A DNA stretch of 64,000 bases from Amoeboaphelidium protococcarum. Taxonomy: Eukaryota > Aphelidiomycota > Aphelidea. Below are positions 26,332 to 38,689 of this stretch, one piece after another. Location: assembly GCA_023515745.1 (NCBI GenBank), contig JALECJ010000020.1, positions 1,054,001 through 1,118,000 on the forward strand, given 5' to 3'. The stretch's first letter is position 1; the number at the start of each line of letters is the position of its first letter. The translations under genes and the position numbers were made by a program. The notes under the pieces are model-generated. The model made no database searches. It saw nothing but the letters and a program-made list of their open reading frames with translations, and had not been told where the DNA came from.

Positions 26332-26972
26332 TTTGAGTTAAGTCATTATATAATTCTGAACAAAAAATCAGGCAATAATTAAAACGACACCTTGAGTGAT
26401 GTTATATCAGTGACGTTGAATAAGCTATCATCAGAAAAAGAAACATCACCCGTGAGAAAATAACAGACTGTCATGTGATGATCATTATGGCGGGTGATTG
26501 AAGTTTGAAAGAACGTTTCTGACGGGAAGTTGCGTCATGGAGGAAAATTGAGTTTGAAGATGTATTTCTTTTGCCGCTTATAAGCTCGTAAAAGTAATAT
26601 TCTCATCGCATCTTTGATCAGATCAATGGAGTTGCAATCGACTCTGTCTCGTAGCTCTAAAAGTGGAATCTGATGCGTTAGATAACGTAGTATTATATGA
26701 TCACTAGACACTGATCAAGTTATTATGGTTAGACATTCGCTTAGGCAACGTAACCCAACGTTGCAATTTATGGCATGCAACATCGCATGCTGTTACATGC
26801 TCCATAGTGAGATCAGCTTTCCGTGTTACATCCTACATTTCGTTACATATTCGGATCAAAGGATAAGATATATAAATCCAGGATCTTGTCTTTCTTCTTT
26901 TTCTTTTACTTTATTTAATTCCTTAAGAATTATAAATTGAAGTAATAAGTCTGATCTCAAAATAAGCTAGAA
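26332..26972. other. Intergenic region with promoter of small secreted gene
   Basis: About 640 bp. It contains GCATGC-type hexamers around 26770-26800 and a TATA box before the next gene. A standard-code ORF at 26725-26940 overlaps the TATA box and has no protein-like features. Confidence 0.4.
26868..26877 (+). promoter_or_regulatory. TATA box of small secreted protein gene
   Basis: ATATATAAAT about 95 bp upstream of the ATG at 26973, flanked by mixed sequence and followed by a pyrimidine-rich stretch (CTTTCTTCTTTTTC) typical of a start region. Inferred, not proven. Confidence 0.4.
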
Positions 26973-27386
26973 ATGTAAATCCAAATCTTATCAATCATTG
27001 CGTGTGTCGCTGGTGTTCTTGCGTCTCCCACGAAAACCGAGCCTCTCCTAATCAAGCGCTAAGGACTGATTCCTGAAGATATTGAGCCCGAATTCTTGAA
27101 TGACGATGGTCTGCTATTACCTGATGATGTGTTGGCGTAAATGGACTTGTCTCATAGCAGGTCAATAGATTGGCTGAGGGCAGACGAGGCCTATCTAATC
27201 AGAATGAATCATCACAAAATTTATCGTCGGCCGGATGGGCGCATGATGTCTGACGATGGAATAAGGCGCGTGGCGACGTATATAGGATACAATCCGTAGC
27301 AGATTGATACAATTGTTACTAATCTGCGCAAAAGATATGGGCCTTACAGGCCGCCGGCCGGACCTGTACCAACTCCAAGTGCTTGA
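26973..27386 (+). CDS. Small secreted protein, function unknown
   Basis: 137-residue code-6 ORF. MQIQILSIIACVAGVLAS is a good signal peptide. A dibasic KR lies shortly after (LLIKRQGLIPED), as in pro-peptides. The rest is charged and Pro-rich at the end (YGPYRPPAGPVPTPSA). Only one Cys outside or at the signal region is seen, so it is not a Cys-rich effector. No relatives recognised. It has its own TATA box. A role outside the cell is inferred from the signal peptide alone. Confidence 0.6.
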
Positions 27387-27752
27387 GGTCTGTCCCCTTA
27401 GTAAGACCAGGCTAATGCTTGATCTTTCGGGCTATAAGGACAAATTGACCGCTCCTACTGGCTCCCTTTAGTGATCACTCAAGCGTATAGTTTTCGATAT
27501 TCTGCTTCGCTCTGCCTTTTAAATAATTGTTTTGAACAATGAATGATGATGGTGAAATGAATAATAATGTTTTGAAAAAATCACTTTTTTACCTAGTGAA
27601 CCGCATTTCACGCGACTCGAGTCTGATCAAGTTTAAGGTGATCCCAATTTCACGATATCTTGGCGCTTCATGTGATGAAAGAGCAATTTAAAGAATGACA
27701 GAAAAGTGAACATGGTACTCTTTATTACAACGCCATTAAGCAACAATGTAAA
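27387..27752. other. Intergenic spacer
   Basis: 366 bp between convergent genes. AT-rich, no coding or RNA feature supported. Confidence 0.4.
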
Positions 27753-28663
27753 TCAACGAGACCACCACCCACCTAAAATATTTCCAATGATGCTCGTCGG
27801 CTTTTGCTTTTAAACTTCCCCAGATTCTTCCGCATCTGTACTACGCGTCTAATCTTCATCTTCATCAGTTTCTATATCAGTTTCGTCCACTTGCAGATTA
27901 TTCATTGCATCAGCCGCGTCCATCTTGTGCAAGGAGTACCTGATTTGTGACGATAACTGATCAATTTTCTGCTAGAAATCCATCAGTTCACGTTATGCAA
28001 TTACAGGACGCGAGAGAAGCTTTTCAAATAATTTCCTACACACAACACGATGTTATAAGTATACCGAGCTAAAGCAATAAAATTACTATGCAGATTGTAG
28101 AGCAGGGAGCGCTTCAGTGTACTTGTTCCCATGTTCGAAAAAGCCCAGTGCAACCAACCAAGTTTTATAAGCCTACATTGAATCGTGAATCACCTATAGT
28201 ACAAAGATGAGACTTCTAAAACATACATGTTTAATCTTACATTGAGTTCAGAGGCAGTTGATTAGCTGAGCACTTTCACCTGATCAAAGGCCACTGCAAG
28301 CTTCTCTGCAAACTGTCCGGCACGCTTAAACTTCAGCTTGGCAGCGTGTCGTTTACGCGGTACGTTCATCACCTCTTGCTTGATATACATACCACGAGAC
28401 CAGTAGCGCTCACATTCCAGAATACCAAGGATCAATAGTTGCTTGAGTTACTCATTATCACAATCGTCTATTGCCAACGCTTGCAAACTGTTTTCCACGG
28501 GAACCTTAACAAACGTCTTGTTGGTGCCTTACATGAGGCCCAAGCGCTTTCTCAATGCTCTCACCCTGTTAGTGCAGGACTAGGCATATCTCAAATAATC
28601 TTCATTTTACACACCACATTCAGTCTGTGTCTAATTAATAAAGCGAAAAACTTCAAATTCCAT
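27753..28663 (-). CDS. SRP68: Signal recognition particle subunit SRP68, short
   Basis: RNA-binding subunit of the SRP that docks secretory ribosomes at the ER. Exons 28663-28241, 28193-28065 and about 28019-27753, with GT-AG introns; the last acceptor is a choice between two sites. Family blocks: NEDYLRYAQSCTNRVRALRK (cf. DYxRYRxYCxRRLRRLRK), GLMQGTNKTFVK, LECERYWSRGMYIKQE and KRHAAKLKFKRAGQFAEKLA, then SMQAYKTWLVALGFFEHGN. The product is about 272 residues, whereas the family is usually near 600, so the SRP72-binding C-terminal half is missing or spread over exons I did not detect. Divergent from MoaE with 127 bp between starts. Confidence 0.8.
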
Positions 28664-28790
28664 AACGTCGTTCAAATGTTCAGTATGATAAAGAGATAAG
28701 GGAAGCGATTAATTTTACTGTAGATTAAGAGAAAAGACAAATTACACGTTGCTTCATTCTGAATTTTTAGGAATATAACATAAATATAAT

Positions 28791-29273
28791 ATGACGGGCA
28801 CTAGCATAGGAGTATGTGTGTCCCATAACTAGATTAATTATATCGAAACTATATCGCAAGTGTCCAATAATTCAGCTGGCGCCATATCAACTTTCATTGG
28901 GACCACGCGCGATCATCACAAGGGCAAGCGAGTAACTTATTTAGAATATGAAGGCTACGAAGCTATGGCGACAAAATCGTTGTAAAAGATTTGCGAAGAA
29001 GCAGCTCAGCGATGGTCTCAAATACATGCGATTGCAGTTCATCACCGCTTGGGCGTTGTGCCGATCGGAGAGGCGAGCGTGATGATTGCCGTATCATCTA
29101 CGCACCGTGTTGATGCCATGGAAGCTGTAACGTACATCATCGATACACTGAAAGCCTAAACTCCTATATGGAAGAAGGAATATTATGAAGACGGTACATG
29201 CTCCTGGCTTGAGAATTGTTGCAAATCATAGAAAGTAGATTTGGAGTCGCCGCCATCAACGAGCAGCACCTGA
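28791..29273 (+). CDS. MOCS2B: Molybdopterin synthase large subunit MoaE/MOCS2B
   Basis: Converts precursor Z (cPMP) to molybdopterin with the MoaD subunit. Code-6 ORF of 160 residues. Family motifs: GAISTFIGTTRDHHKGKRV, YLEYEGYEAMA, IAVHHRLGVVPIGEASV and the active-site block TPIWKKEYYEDG with the conserved lysines. The C-terminal 30 residues extend past the usual end. Its presence implies that the organism makes molybdenum cofactor. Confidence 0.93.
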
Positions 29274-29445
29274 ACATAATATTCACGAGGTGACACACCA
29301 CACAGAATCGTCCAATAGCGTTGCAATGTTCATGTGTTTTATATAATATCAGTCATTTTGATTTCAATCTCTCTTTTGCTTGCCTTGTCATCAGATACTA
29401 TATTACCATCTAGAGTTGAATTGAAAGAGGATTCAGATTGAAGAA

Positions 29446-30546
29446 ATGAATCTAGACGTTGATAGAGATATGAGCGAGACGTATGTGGCCTCAGTAGTGC
29501 CAATTAAATTCAAAAATCTAGACTGGGACCGTGTTAGTGAGATTACTGATAAATCAAGATTTAAAGCCTCCAGTATCTTTTGGTATACAACAATGATTTT
29601 AGGAAAGACCATGATAGAGATTGGATTTTTCGCGTTTGAAGTCCTGGTCCTGCTATTTCTGTTCCCAAAGTATGGCATTGGTGATTCTCAATTTGGAAAT
29701 ATGGACCAAGACTATACCATTCCCGGTGGTGCAATGCGCTATCTTGTCATCTTCTGCTTGAGTATGATTCTGATACTAAAGGTCGGTATGGATTTTATCG
29801 GCGAAGGACTGCTGGCAAGACGACAACTCTCCATCGGAGATATTATGGCCAATCCTAACGCGTATAAAATTACCGCACTGTCATCAATCCATAAATTTAT
29901 ACTAATGCATTTCCTTAGTAAAGAGTCTACAGTGTCCGAGAAACTGCTAGGATGGTTGATTTACGCGTGTAATGGTTGGATTCGTTTCTTGATGGTGAAG
30001 ACTCCTCTGTGCATCATGTACGCTGTAACAACTTACTACGGCGCAACGATGGCCTACCGTCCAATCATTTCGTACCAAGTCTAAACGGCGGCCATTGTGT
30101 ACATGTCACTCCGATTTGCCGCTTATTGTATTGAACTATTTAACAAGACAATGGCCGCGATATTGTACGTTGTCCTGGTGAGCAGAGGAGGTCTTAAGCG
30201 CGGTATTCCATTGAATAGTCTATACGCTAAATCAATGAACAAGAAGGTGAAGAAGCTCACAAAAGACTACACAATGGGCGATTTCGCTATCACTCAGTAA
30301 ACTGTCATGCAACCACTAAATAGCTATAATAGTCGCGGCGATTAGTATAACAACATAAGCAATAGTAACAAAACTGTAGTGTCAAAGGAAGAGTTTGATA
30401 ATCTGGAGCTGGAGTCACCTCTCCTGACACCGCCCAAATCAGCAGCCGAAACTCGTCATCGGCCGCCATCGCCAAACAGAATCCGCTTCGATAAAGCATT
30501 CTCACGTCCACTGAAGAGCAACTATAGCTAAAACGGAATGAAATGA
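29446..30546 (+). CDS. Multispanning membrane protein, possibly KCH-like
   Basis: 366-residue code-6 ORF, ATG 29446. About five hydrophobic helices are visible: MIEIGFFAFEVLVLLFLF, YLVIFCLSMILILKVGMDF, FLMVKTPLCIMYAVTTYYG, VYMSLRFAAYCIELF and AAILYVVLV. A Pro/Ser-rich cytosolic tail follows (PPKSAAETRHRPPSP). The order of helices and loops recalls the fungal low-affinity K+ transporter family Kch1/Kch2, but no diagnostic motif is certain, so this is only a suggestion. A basic cluster (KKVKKLTKDY) precedes the tail. Confidence 0.6.
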
Positions 30547-30877
30547 AATAAAGAATAAACAGATTTAATCGTTTCACAATCATTTAATTTATCCTCTTAT
30601 TTTGAGCGCGTCTCTTAGAAATATAAACAATCCTCCGTCCATGTCTTGAAGTAGACACAACGGTCATTCTAAGGGCCAACCAATCATCGCTCCATTCCGA
30701 GATCGATTGAAATGACACGATCGGCCGCTTTGTTGAATTTTCCGCTTTTCGGTTCATCATCAATTCGCAGTCACTTTCACTCAATCTCTCTTTTTCTGTT
30801 ATTGTAATTGTTGCTGTGTACCGTGTACATTTTATTTTATTTTATATTTCGAGTTATTTATATTCTAGTCATTAAAT
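30547..30877. other. Intergenic spacer
   Basis: 331 bp between same-strand genes. AT-rich before the ABCF start; nothing else supported. Confidence 0.4.
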
Positions 30878-32710
30878 ATGGGAAGAAGTGCCAAGGCTGC
30901 AAAGGAGAAGAAAAAGACTGCCGGTTCAAAAAATGGAAAGTCTAGTGATAGTATCTCTGATTCAATGTCCACGCTGTCTGTGAAGAGCGGTGCTTATACC
31001 TCTGCTACTGCTGCTAGTATCTTGGATCAGCCTCAGAAGAGTTAGGAAGAGATCTTGAATAGCCACATTGCGCGTACTACTACTGGTGTATTGGCGTCTG
31101 TCCCAAGTAGTCGCGATGTTAAAATTGAGCAATTTTCTATGCAATTCTACGGCAAGAAGTTGATTGAGAACACCACGATTGAATTTACTGTTGGTAGAAG
31201 ATACGGTCTGTTGGGTCACAATGGATCTGGAAAGTCTACGCTCTTGAAGTCTATTGCCGCAAGAGAGCTACCTATCCCAGATCATGTTGATATTTACCTT
31301 GTGGATGAGGAGTATCCAAAGACTGATATGACTGGTGTTGAGGCTGTGGTGTATGAGGCTCAGAAGGAAGTTAAGAGATTGGAGGCTGAGATGGAACGTA
31401 TCATGGAAGAAGAAGGTCCAGAGTGTCCGCTACTTGATGACATTTATGATCGTATCGACGCTATGGATCCATCCACTTTTGAGGCTCGTGCAGGTGCCAT
31501 CTTGTATGGTCTTGGATTCCAGGGTGAGATGGTGCATAAGAAGACCAAGGACATGTCTGGTGGTTGGAGAATGCGTGTATCTCTCGGTAAAGCACTGTTT
31601 GTCAAGCCTACGCTCCTCTTGCTGGATGAACCGACTAACCATCTGGATTTGGAATCCTGTGTGTGGTTGGAGTAGTATTTGAGTAAATACGACCGTATCC
31701 TGGTCTTGATTTCTCACTCTCAAGACTTTTTGAATAACGTCTGTACTCATATTATGAACTTGCAGCGTGGTCAATTGGTCTATTACACTGGTAATTATGA
31801 TCAGTATTTGCAGACTCGTGCAGAGAAAGAGGCCAATCAGATGAAGATGTATCACAAGTAGTAGGAGGAGATCAAGGCAATTAAGGCTTTCATTGCTTCT
31901 TGTGGTACCTATGCCAATCTGGTGAAGCAGGCCAAGAGTCGTCAAAAGATTTTGGATAAGATGGTTGCCGATGGTCTTATTGAAAAGGTGGTGAAGGATC
32001 ATGAGTTCAACTTTTAATTTAATGATGCCGAGAAGTTGCCTCCTCCAGTGTTGTCATTTGATGATGTCGCCTTTAGCTATGATGGAAAGATTGAGAATGC
32101 TCTGTATCGTCACTTGAACCTGGCTATTGACACGGATTCTCGTGTTGCTCTCGTGGGAGCTAATGGTGTCGGCAAGTCCACTCTGTTGAAGTTGATGACT
32201 GATAAGATTCAACCGGTTGAAGGTAGAATTGGTCGCCATTCCTCTTTAAAGTTGGCCACTTACAATCAGCACACTGAAGAGTTGTTGAACATGGATCAGA
32301 ATGTACTTGAATTCATGAGAGAGAGATACGCGCATTTGAATCATGAACTCGACTGGTGGCGTCAGTAGATGGGCAAGTATGGTATCAGCGGTTCTGTACA
32401 AACTGCCAAGATTGGAACATTGTCAGATGGCCAGAGATCCAGAATTGTGTTTGCAGTGTTGGCATTTGAGAATCCACATATCCTCCTGCTGGATGAGCCT
32501 ACTAATCACTTGGATATGGAGTGTATTGACTCGCTGGCTAATGCAATCAACAATTTCAGTGGTGGTATGGTGCTGGTGTCTCACGACTTCCGTCTGATTA
32601 ACCAGGTGGCCAAGGAAATTTGGGTGGTGGACAATAAGAACGTGACCAAGTGGTCTGGTACTATCCAAGAGTACAAGCAGCACTTGAAGAAGAACATGAA
32701 GTTGCCATGA
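30878..32710 (+). CDS. ARB1: ABCF-family ATPase (ARB1/ABCF2-like)
   Basis: Soluble twin-ATPase used in ribosome biogenesis and translation. 610 residues, the same as yeast Arb1. First cassette: Walker [16 protein letters not shown], signature [15 protein letters not shown], Walker [13 protein letters not shown]. The linker helix pair follows. Second cassette: [13 protein letters not shown], signature [26 protein letters not shown]. No transmembrane segment. The N-terminus is Lys/Ser-rich. The Gln in WLEQYL and in WRQQMGK are TAG, at places where relatives have Glu/Gln, which supports reassignment. Confidence 0.95.
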
Positions 32711-33103
32711 TCAGTTTCCGCATGGTGATTTGATTTGATTTTAGTGTATCACATCATCATTTCTAATAAAAGCAGTTTACATTGATCAATCTTTCATTAT
32801 TTTACTATGTGTTTAAATTACTACTATTTGAACGTGAAAAAATTGTGGTGACGGTGATCTTGTCGTCTTCTGTGTCTCTTGCTGCGTCTTTGTCTCTCAA
32901 TCATTGATCCGTTCCCTCTTGCGTTTCGTTCGTTCTGTTCGATTCAATTCACCTTTTATACTTTCTCTCTCGCCAGTTCTTCTTTCCTAAATCGTTTTCT
33001 CTTTCTCTTCTCTTCCTAAATTCGATTCTCTTTGGTTGAATTGTTGTCATTTTTAACATTAAGTGTGTACAGTGACTTTTAACTAATTGATAAAGAAGAA
33101 ATT
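32711..33103 (+). promoter_or_regulatory. Pyrimidine-rich upstream region of Nup98-96
   Basis: 390 bp. From about 32868 to 33035 the plus strand is strongly C/T-rich (TCTTTCTCTTCTCTTCC type), ending in an AT-rich leader before ATG 33104. Such tracts often mark start regions of highly expressed genes; the function here is inferred. Confidence 0.35.
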
Positions 33104-36100
33104 ATGTTTGGTTTTGGTCAGAATAACAATAGTCAGTAGTAATAGTCAGGTGGAGGCTTATTTGGTGGTAATCAGAATTAGTAGCCTCAACAAGGTTCTG
33201 CATTCACCTTTGGAAGCGGGACCGCTTAGTAATAGTAGTAGTAGCCAGCCTTTGGATTTGGAGCTGCCAATACTACGAATACGACTTCTGGTGGATTTGG
33301 TAGTACGCCAGCATTTGGGGCGGGGAATACTGCTGCTGGTACTACTCAGCAGATTGGATGGGGTCAGTAGCCTGCTGCCGCCACGACTAGCGGTGGATTC
33401 GGCTCTTCATTTGGATAGCCGGCAGGTGGTGCAACGACGACTACTCCTGCTACCACCTCTCTCTTTGGGTAACCAGCTGGCGGTTAAGGAACAACCACTA
33501 GCACAGGTTTTGGGCAATAGCCGTCAACTAGCGGTGGATTTGGTTAGTAATAACCTGCAGCAGCAAAGCCATCTCTATTTGGCACTGGGTCTAGTGGATT
33601 TGGAACGTCATTTGGTGCTTAGTAATAGCAGCCTGCTTAGACATCTTTGTTTGGTTAGCCAAGTACATCTAATGCATCAACTGGTCTTTTTGGGTAGCAG
33701 CAGCAGTAACCATAGACTACCTCTGGATTTGGAACTGGTGGTACGGCATTCGGTGCACCTGCGTAGGCTTAAAGCGCTTTTGGTTAGCCGGGGGCTACAG
33801 CTGGCGGATCTCTGTTTGGTGGAGCAACTTAAACTGCCTCAGGTGGGTTTGGCTAATAAGGCTCAACCACGTCTGGATTTAGTACTTTTGGTGGCGCTAG
33901 TACCACTTCCTAAGCCACCTCTAATGTTAGTAATAATGGTACTGGAAATCCCAAGTTTCAGGTTACTTTGGAGAAGGAAAGTCAGTAGTCTGTGGTTAAT
34001 AGTCACTTCCAGTCGATCAATATTATGCCAGAGTATAGAAATTGGTCCTTTGAAGAGTTGAGATTGCGTGACTATGAGTTGGGTAAAAAGTCCGCGTCTG
34101 GTACATCCACCTTCCAATAGACCACCACCACGTCCACATTTGGTTAACCTGCTGCGTCTAATACTGGTGGACTCTTTGGCTAGTAGTAATCTAATGTGTA
34201 GAAACCAGCGTTTGGCCTTGGTGTATCGACCCCAACTACCACTGCCCCATCTACTTTTGGTGGTTTTGGATCTGCATTGACAACGTAGCCTTCAACTTCT
34301 GGATTTGGTACAACGACTGGTGCTTTTGGCACTTAGGCTCCTGCAACAACAACAACGTCTCTCTTTGGTCAGACAGGAGGTACGTAGTAATAGTAAACTG
34401 GTGGGATATATGGTAGCGGCGGTGGTGGTAGTGCTTTCGGTGGTGGATAGCAAGGTGCCAATGCTCAACAAACAACTTCTACTGGCTTTGGCAGTGCATT
34501 TGGTGCGGGTGGTACGAGTGCATTTGGCACTTAGGCGCAACCGTCTACCTCTACTTTTGGTGGATTTGGTACGAATGCCTAGTAGACGAGTAAACCGGCA
34601 TTTTCTTTTGGTAGTATGGGGTCAACAACTACTTAGCCCGCTACAAGTACTGGAAGTAGTGGCTTTGGGTCTGGATTTGGCACTGGGTTTGGTTAGCAGT
34701 CATCAACTACTCAACCTTCTACCTAATAGCCTTCAACTTCCCTGACACTGTTTAATCCTTCTGGGTCTCAACAATAGCAGTAGCCGGCGTAATCCAGTGG
34801 GTTTGGTGGATTTAGCTTTGGTTCCGGATAGTCTAATCAGCAACAGTAATAGCAGCCTAGTGCATTTGGTAGTGGATTGTCCACCACCCTTGGCACCTCC
34901 GGTCAGCAGTAAACATCCACAACTGGTTTACTTTCGTTCCCATCATCCACTGCTGCTAATGCCGGATCTACTGGTACATCTTAGACTGGTGGGGGATTGT
35001 TTAGCGGGTTTGGCCAATAGACTGGAGCAACTAGTACAGCTGGCTCTACGAGTGGCAATACATTCGGCTAGACTGGTGGTTCTAGCTCTGGATTTGGATT
35101 TAATTTCGGTGGATCTAATCAGAACACTAACACTTAGTAGTAACTGCAGCAAAACACAACTACTGGTGCATTTAACTTTGGAGGAAGCGGCGGTACAACA
35201 TTGGGATTATAAAGTACAACTGGAGGCACTTAGTAGACCGGATCGTTGTTTGGATAGCCGTCTACTACTGGCTTTAATTTTGGAGGTTCTTCTGGGACGT
35301 AAGGATCTCAGCAGTAATAGCAATAGTAGCTCACTGCTTCGATTGATACAAATCCGTATGGAGTGTCATCACTGCTGGAACCAAAGAGTAAAGTATAAGG
35401 GGAACGTCCAAAGTCGCCGGTGAAAGAGCAGAAGATACTTTTGGCCGCGGATTTAAAGAAGCAATTGACCTCCTCTGTAATGAAGCCTCGTGTCGACAAT
35501 CTCCAATTCACTTCGCAGCGCTCATTAGGCCGTCCTCTAGCTTTTACATCGACGCAAAAGGTTAGAGGTTTTGGTCCAACGTCGTCGCAAACTCAAAGTC
35601 AGCCGTAGTAGAATGTTGTAAAATCTGCGTTATATAGCGCTGATTAGTTTGTGGCCAAGAAGAGTATTAAGCATTTGGATACTTCTTAGATTGCAAAGAA
35701 GCCGGTAGTTGTGATGCCGCTTACATCCAACGGTAGTAGTGGTCTGACTGATAGCATCTTGAAGAAGAGACCTGATGGTCGTGTTTAATCCTCTTCGTCC
35801 ACTTCTTTTGTGAGTGAGACTCCAGTTAGAATTCCAACCTCTGAACGTAAGAAGGTTACATGGAGTGGCGTTGACTAAGTATCGTCCGTATCTGGAGCGT
35901 ATACTACTGCTGATCATAGTCTAAACGAAGATCATAGTATCCTGCCTTCCGCTGCTGATATGTCATCTGCCAGTTGGCCGACGCCTGCCAGGAAGTTGGA
36001 TTTTAGATCGGTGTCTCCTCCTCAGAATTAGCGTCATCTGAATGGTACTGAAGTTTAGTAGTCTTTTGGTGGTTCCGCATAATAGTTCAAGGTGGCTGCC

Positions 36101-38689
36101 AAGTATAAAATGTCTCCTTCGATGAATGTTTTATTGGAAATGCCTGAGAGTTAATTGAAAGCTGTTCATAATTTTACTATCAGTCACGAGATGTATGGAA
36201 GTATAAAGTGGCTTGTGCCTGTTGATCTGACCGAGTTTATTGTTAATGATAATCGTTCTTACTTGGCTCGAATTCCTGGCGAAGTTGTCGTGTTTTCCAA
36301 GAAGGCTTGTGAAGTTTATCCCGAATAGATTGTATCTTCCGGTGTGTCAATGAATGGTTCAACTTCCCCACAGAAGGTTTGGTGGAATAATCACTCAGTT
36401 GGTCATGGTCTGAATAAGAATGCAGAGATTTAGTTGTATGGTTGTGTTCCTTCTGGTGTGGATTCATCTCAATAAAGTCATAGTCCTCGAATGAAGCAGT
36501 TCATCAGCAAGTTGCGTAATAAGCAGAATACAGAGTTTGTAAATTACGATATACCAACTGGCACTTGGACATTCAGAGTTGAGCATTTTAGTCGTTATGG
36601 TCTTGACGATGAAGATGAGGAATATTAGGTAGAATAGTCGTATAGTGCTCAGCAATCTCTTTAGAAGGAGAACCTGTCATTTTAAAATGGCGCGTAAAAA
36701 TTGTATCCTGATGTGTCTATTTATGGTGATAGATCTATGGATTAAACTGGTAATATTAGTTAGAGAAGAATTTTAACGCCATACAAAAAGCACTTGGGTG
36801 GTGTTGATCTGAATGCTGGGATCAATCTGAATAATAATAATAATAATAATAATCAGTTGACTTCTTAAGATGTGATGGTTGATTTGCTTAAGACTACTTT
36901 AAATTATGATCGTGAAAGTCAGTCTGGAGTATTAGTGGAGCAACTGATTAAATGCTTTGATGCTGACCAAGTGAATGATGTTAAACCAGTGGGTCTGAGC
37001 AAGGAATTACGTTTTTAGTTAAATTGTTGGTCTTTGATGTAGGTGTTACTATCTACCATTGGAAATGTGAAAGCTTTCAAGTCTCTCAGCTTCCGTAATT
37101 CTCTGTCGCTGTGGTTGCAGAGTTAAGTGGATGGCATTATAAGTTCGAAACTATCAAATTCTACCGAGGATTAGTATGGGAAGATTTTTTGGTTATTGGT
37201 CGGTAGAAGAATTGGATAAGCCGTGTCTGTGGCTGTTGATAACTAGTATTTGTATTTGGCATCTATTATTTCATAGCTTGATGAGCCACATTCCACCTCT
37301 GGATAAGTCTATGGTGTCTTTGGCTTACCTGATGATGTCAAAATCGATCTGCACTAAGAATTGAAATTGATTCAAAGCCTTGATGGATAGAAGAAAAGTG
37401 CCCCAGAGTATCTCATTAAGATCCTGCAATTACTGATTAACGATTTTGATTCTATTGTCAGCTCTAATGATATGTCCACTGGTAAAGTGAAATGGTAGCT
37501 GCTGTTTGCAATGTATTTTTGGTATTTTTCATCCCCTGGTACAGATGTTTAGGATGTAATGGATGCTTTTCTGAGCCATGTGAACGAGATTGGAGCCAAA
37601 GTCAACGTTGATCTGTATAATTCTAGTCTACCTGATCTGAGATTAACTCTGCTGTGTTAGTTTATGGGAAATAATCAAAGTGCTAATATGAAATAAGTTG
37701 CAGCGGGTAAAGATGTGTTTCGCAGTTTTATGAACGAGAAGGAGTGTATTCCCTTCCTGTGGCATCTGTTGTATGTTCTTGGTAAATTTGATCGTGATGG
37801 TTTAATAGACAACAAAGTGTAGAATGAATGTACATTGTTGTACGCCAAGAGCCTGGAATCGATGGGCTATTGGAAGTATGCTTTGTATGTGGCTGGCAAG
37901 ATATCTGATCTTAAAGAGAGATAATTGTGCATCAATAAGCTGTTAAATACGCACTACACGTTCTAATCAGTATCTACTAATGGTTAAATTGATTCTGTTT
38001 AGATGGATTTGAAGGATTTTAATCGTACAGTAAGTAAGTTGACATTTGAGGGTGATTCTGATGATTAGAGTGTCCATATTGTGGAAGATGATCCTGAGTT
38101 GTCGTAAATATTTAAATCCCTCAACATTGGTGGGAAGTATCTTTATACGCTGACTGCGAGTAATACGGAGTTGAATTAGAATTTCTTGCTTGCACTTGTA
38201 CATTATGTTAAAGCTGGCAATTGGTAAATGTGCGCTGATTATTTATTTGAAAAGGGATACTTGTGGAGATTGATATTGTCCAATTGTTAGCAATTCCTAC
38301 AGAATGTTATTCCTTAATTGTTGATGAAGGATAAGTCTTGTTTAAAAGCTGGTCAAGACAAACAGCTGCAGTTGGTTCAAAAGTATTACTGCAGAAAGTC
38401 ATCTGATTTGGCGTAATGCGTGGATCTTTTAGGTGATCTCAACAAGATGTGTTCATTGTTGAAATCTTAGTCTGATTTGAATATTGCTGGAGCTCTTCGC
38501 TTCATGTCCGACTCTGTAGTTGATGATATTATGATACTATTGGATCAGATGGTAGAAGAGGCTCAATTTAGTCAAGATGGTCAGCTGTTGGGAGATTTGC
38601 AGTCTGCTATCACGACATCTAACATTACCAGCGGTAAAAGAATTGGTATTGCGCGTTAATTTGCGATGTAGTCGTTTATGGCTGTATGA
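33104..38689 (+). CDS. NUP98: Nucleoporin Nup98-Nup96 precursor
   Basis: Precursor of two nuclear pore proteins: FG-repeat Nup98 and the scaffold Nup96 of the Y complex. A single 1,861-residue code-6 ORF without introns. Residues 1 to about 740 are FG/GLFG repeats rich in Thr, Ser and Gln, with Gln mostly TAG. The autoproteolytic domain follows with SIKWLVPVDLTEF, SKKACEVYPEQIV and GLNKNAEIQLYGCVPSG, ending at the cleavage motif HFSRYG (Ser about 1163), equal to the HFS site of human Nup98. The rest is helical Nup96 (FMNEKECIPFLWHLLYVLGKF, LTASNTELNQNFLLALVHYV). In standard code no piece longer than about 60 residues would be read. Confidence 0.93.

Noticed and set aside
33087-34061. Standard-code ORF of 324 residues rich in Leu and Val
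   Set aside because: It is the out-of-frame shadow of the Nup98 FG-repeat region, which is itself open in code 6 and has clear nucleoporin features.
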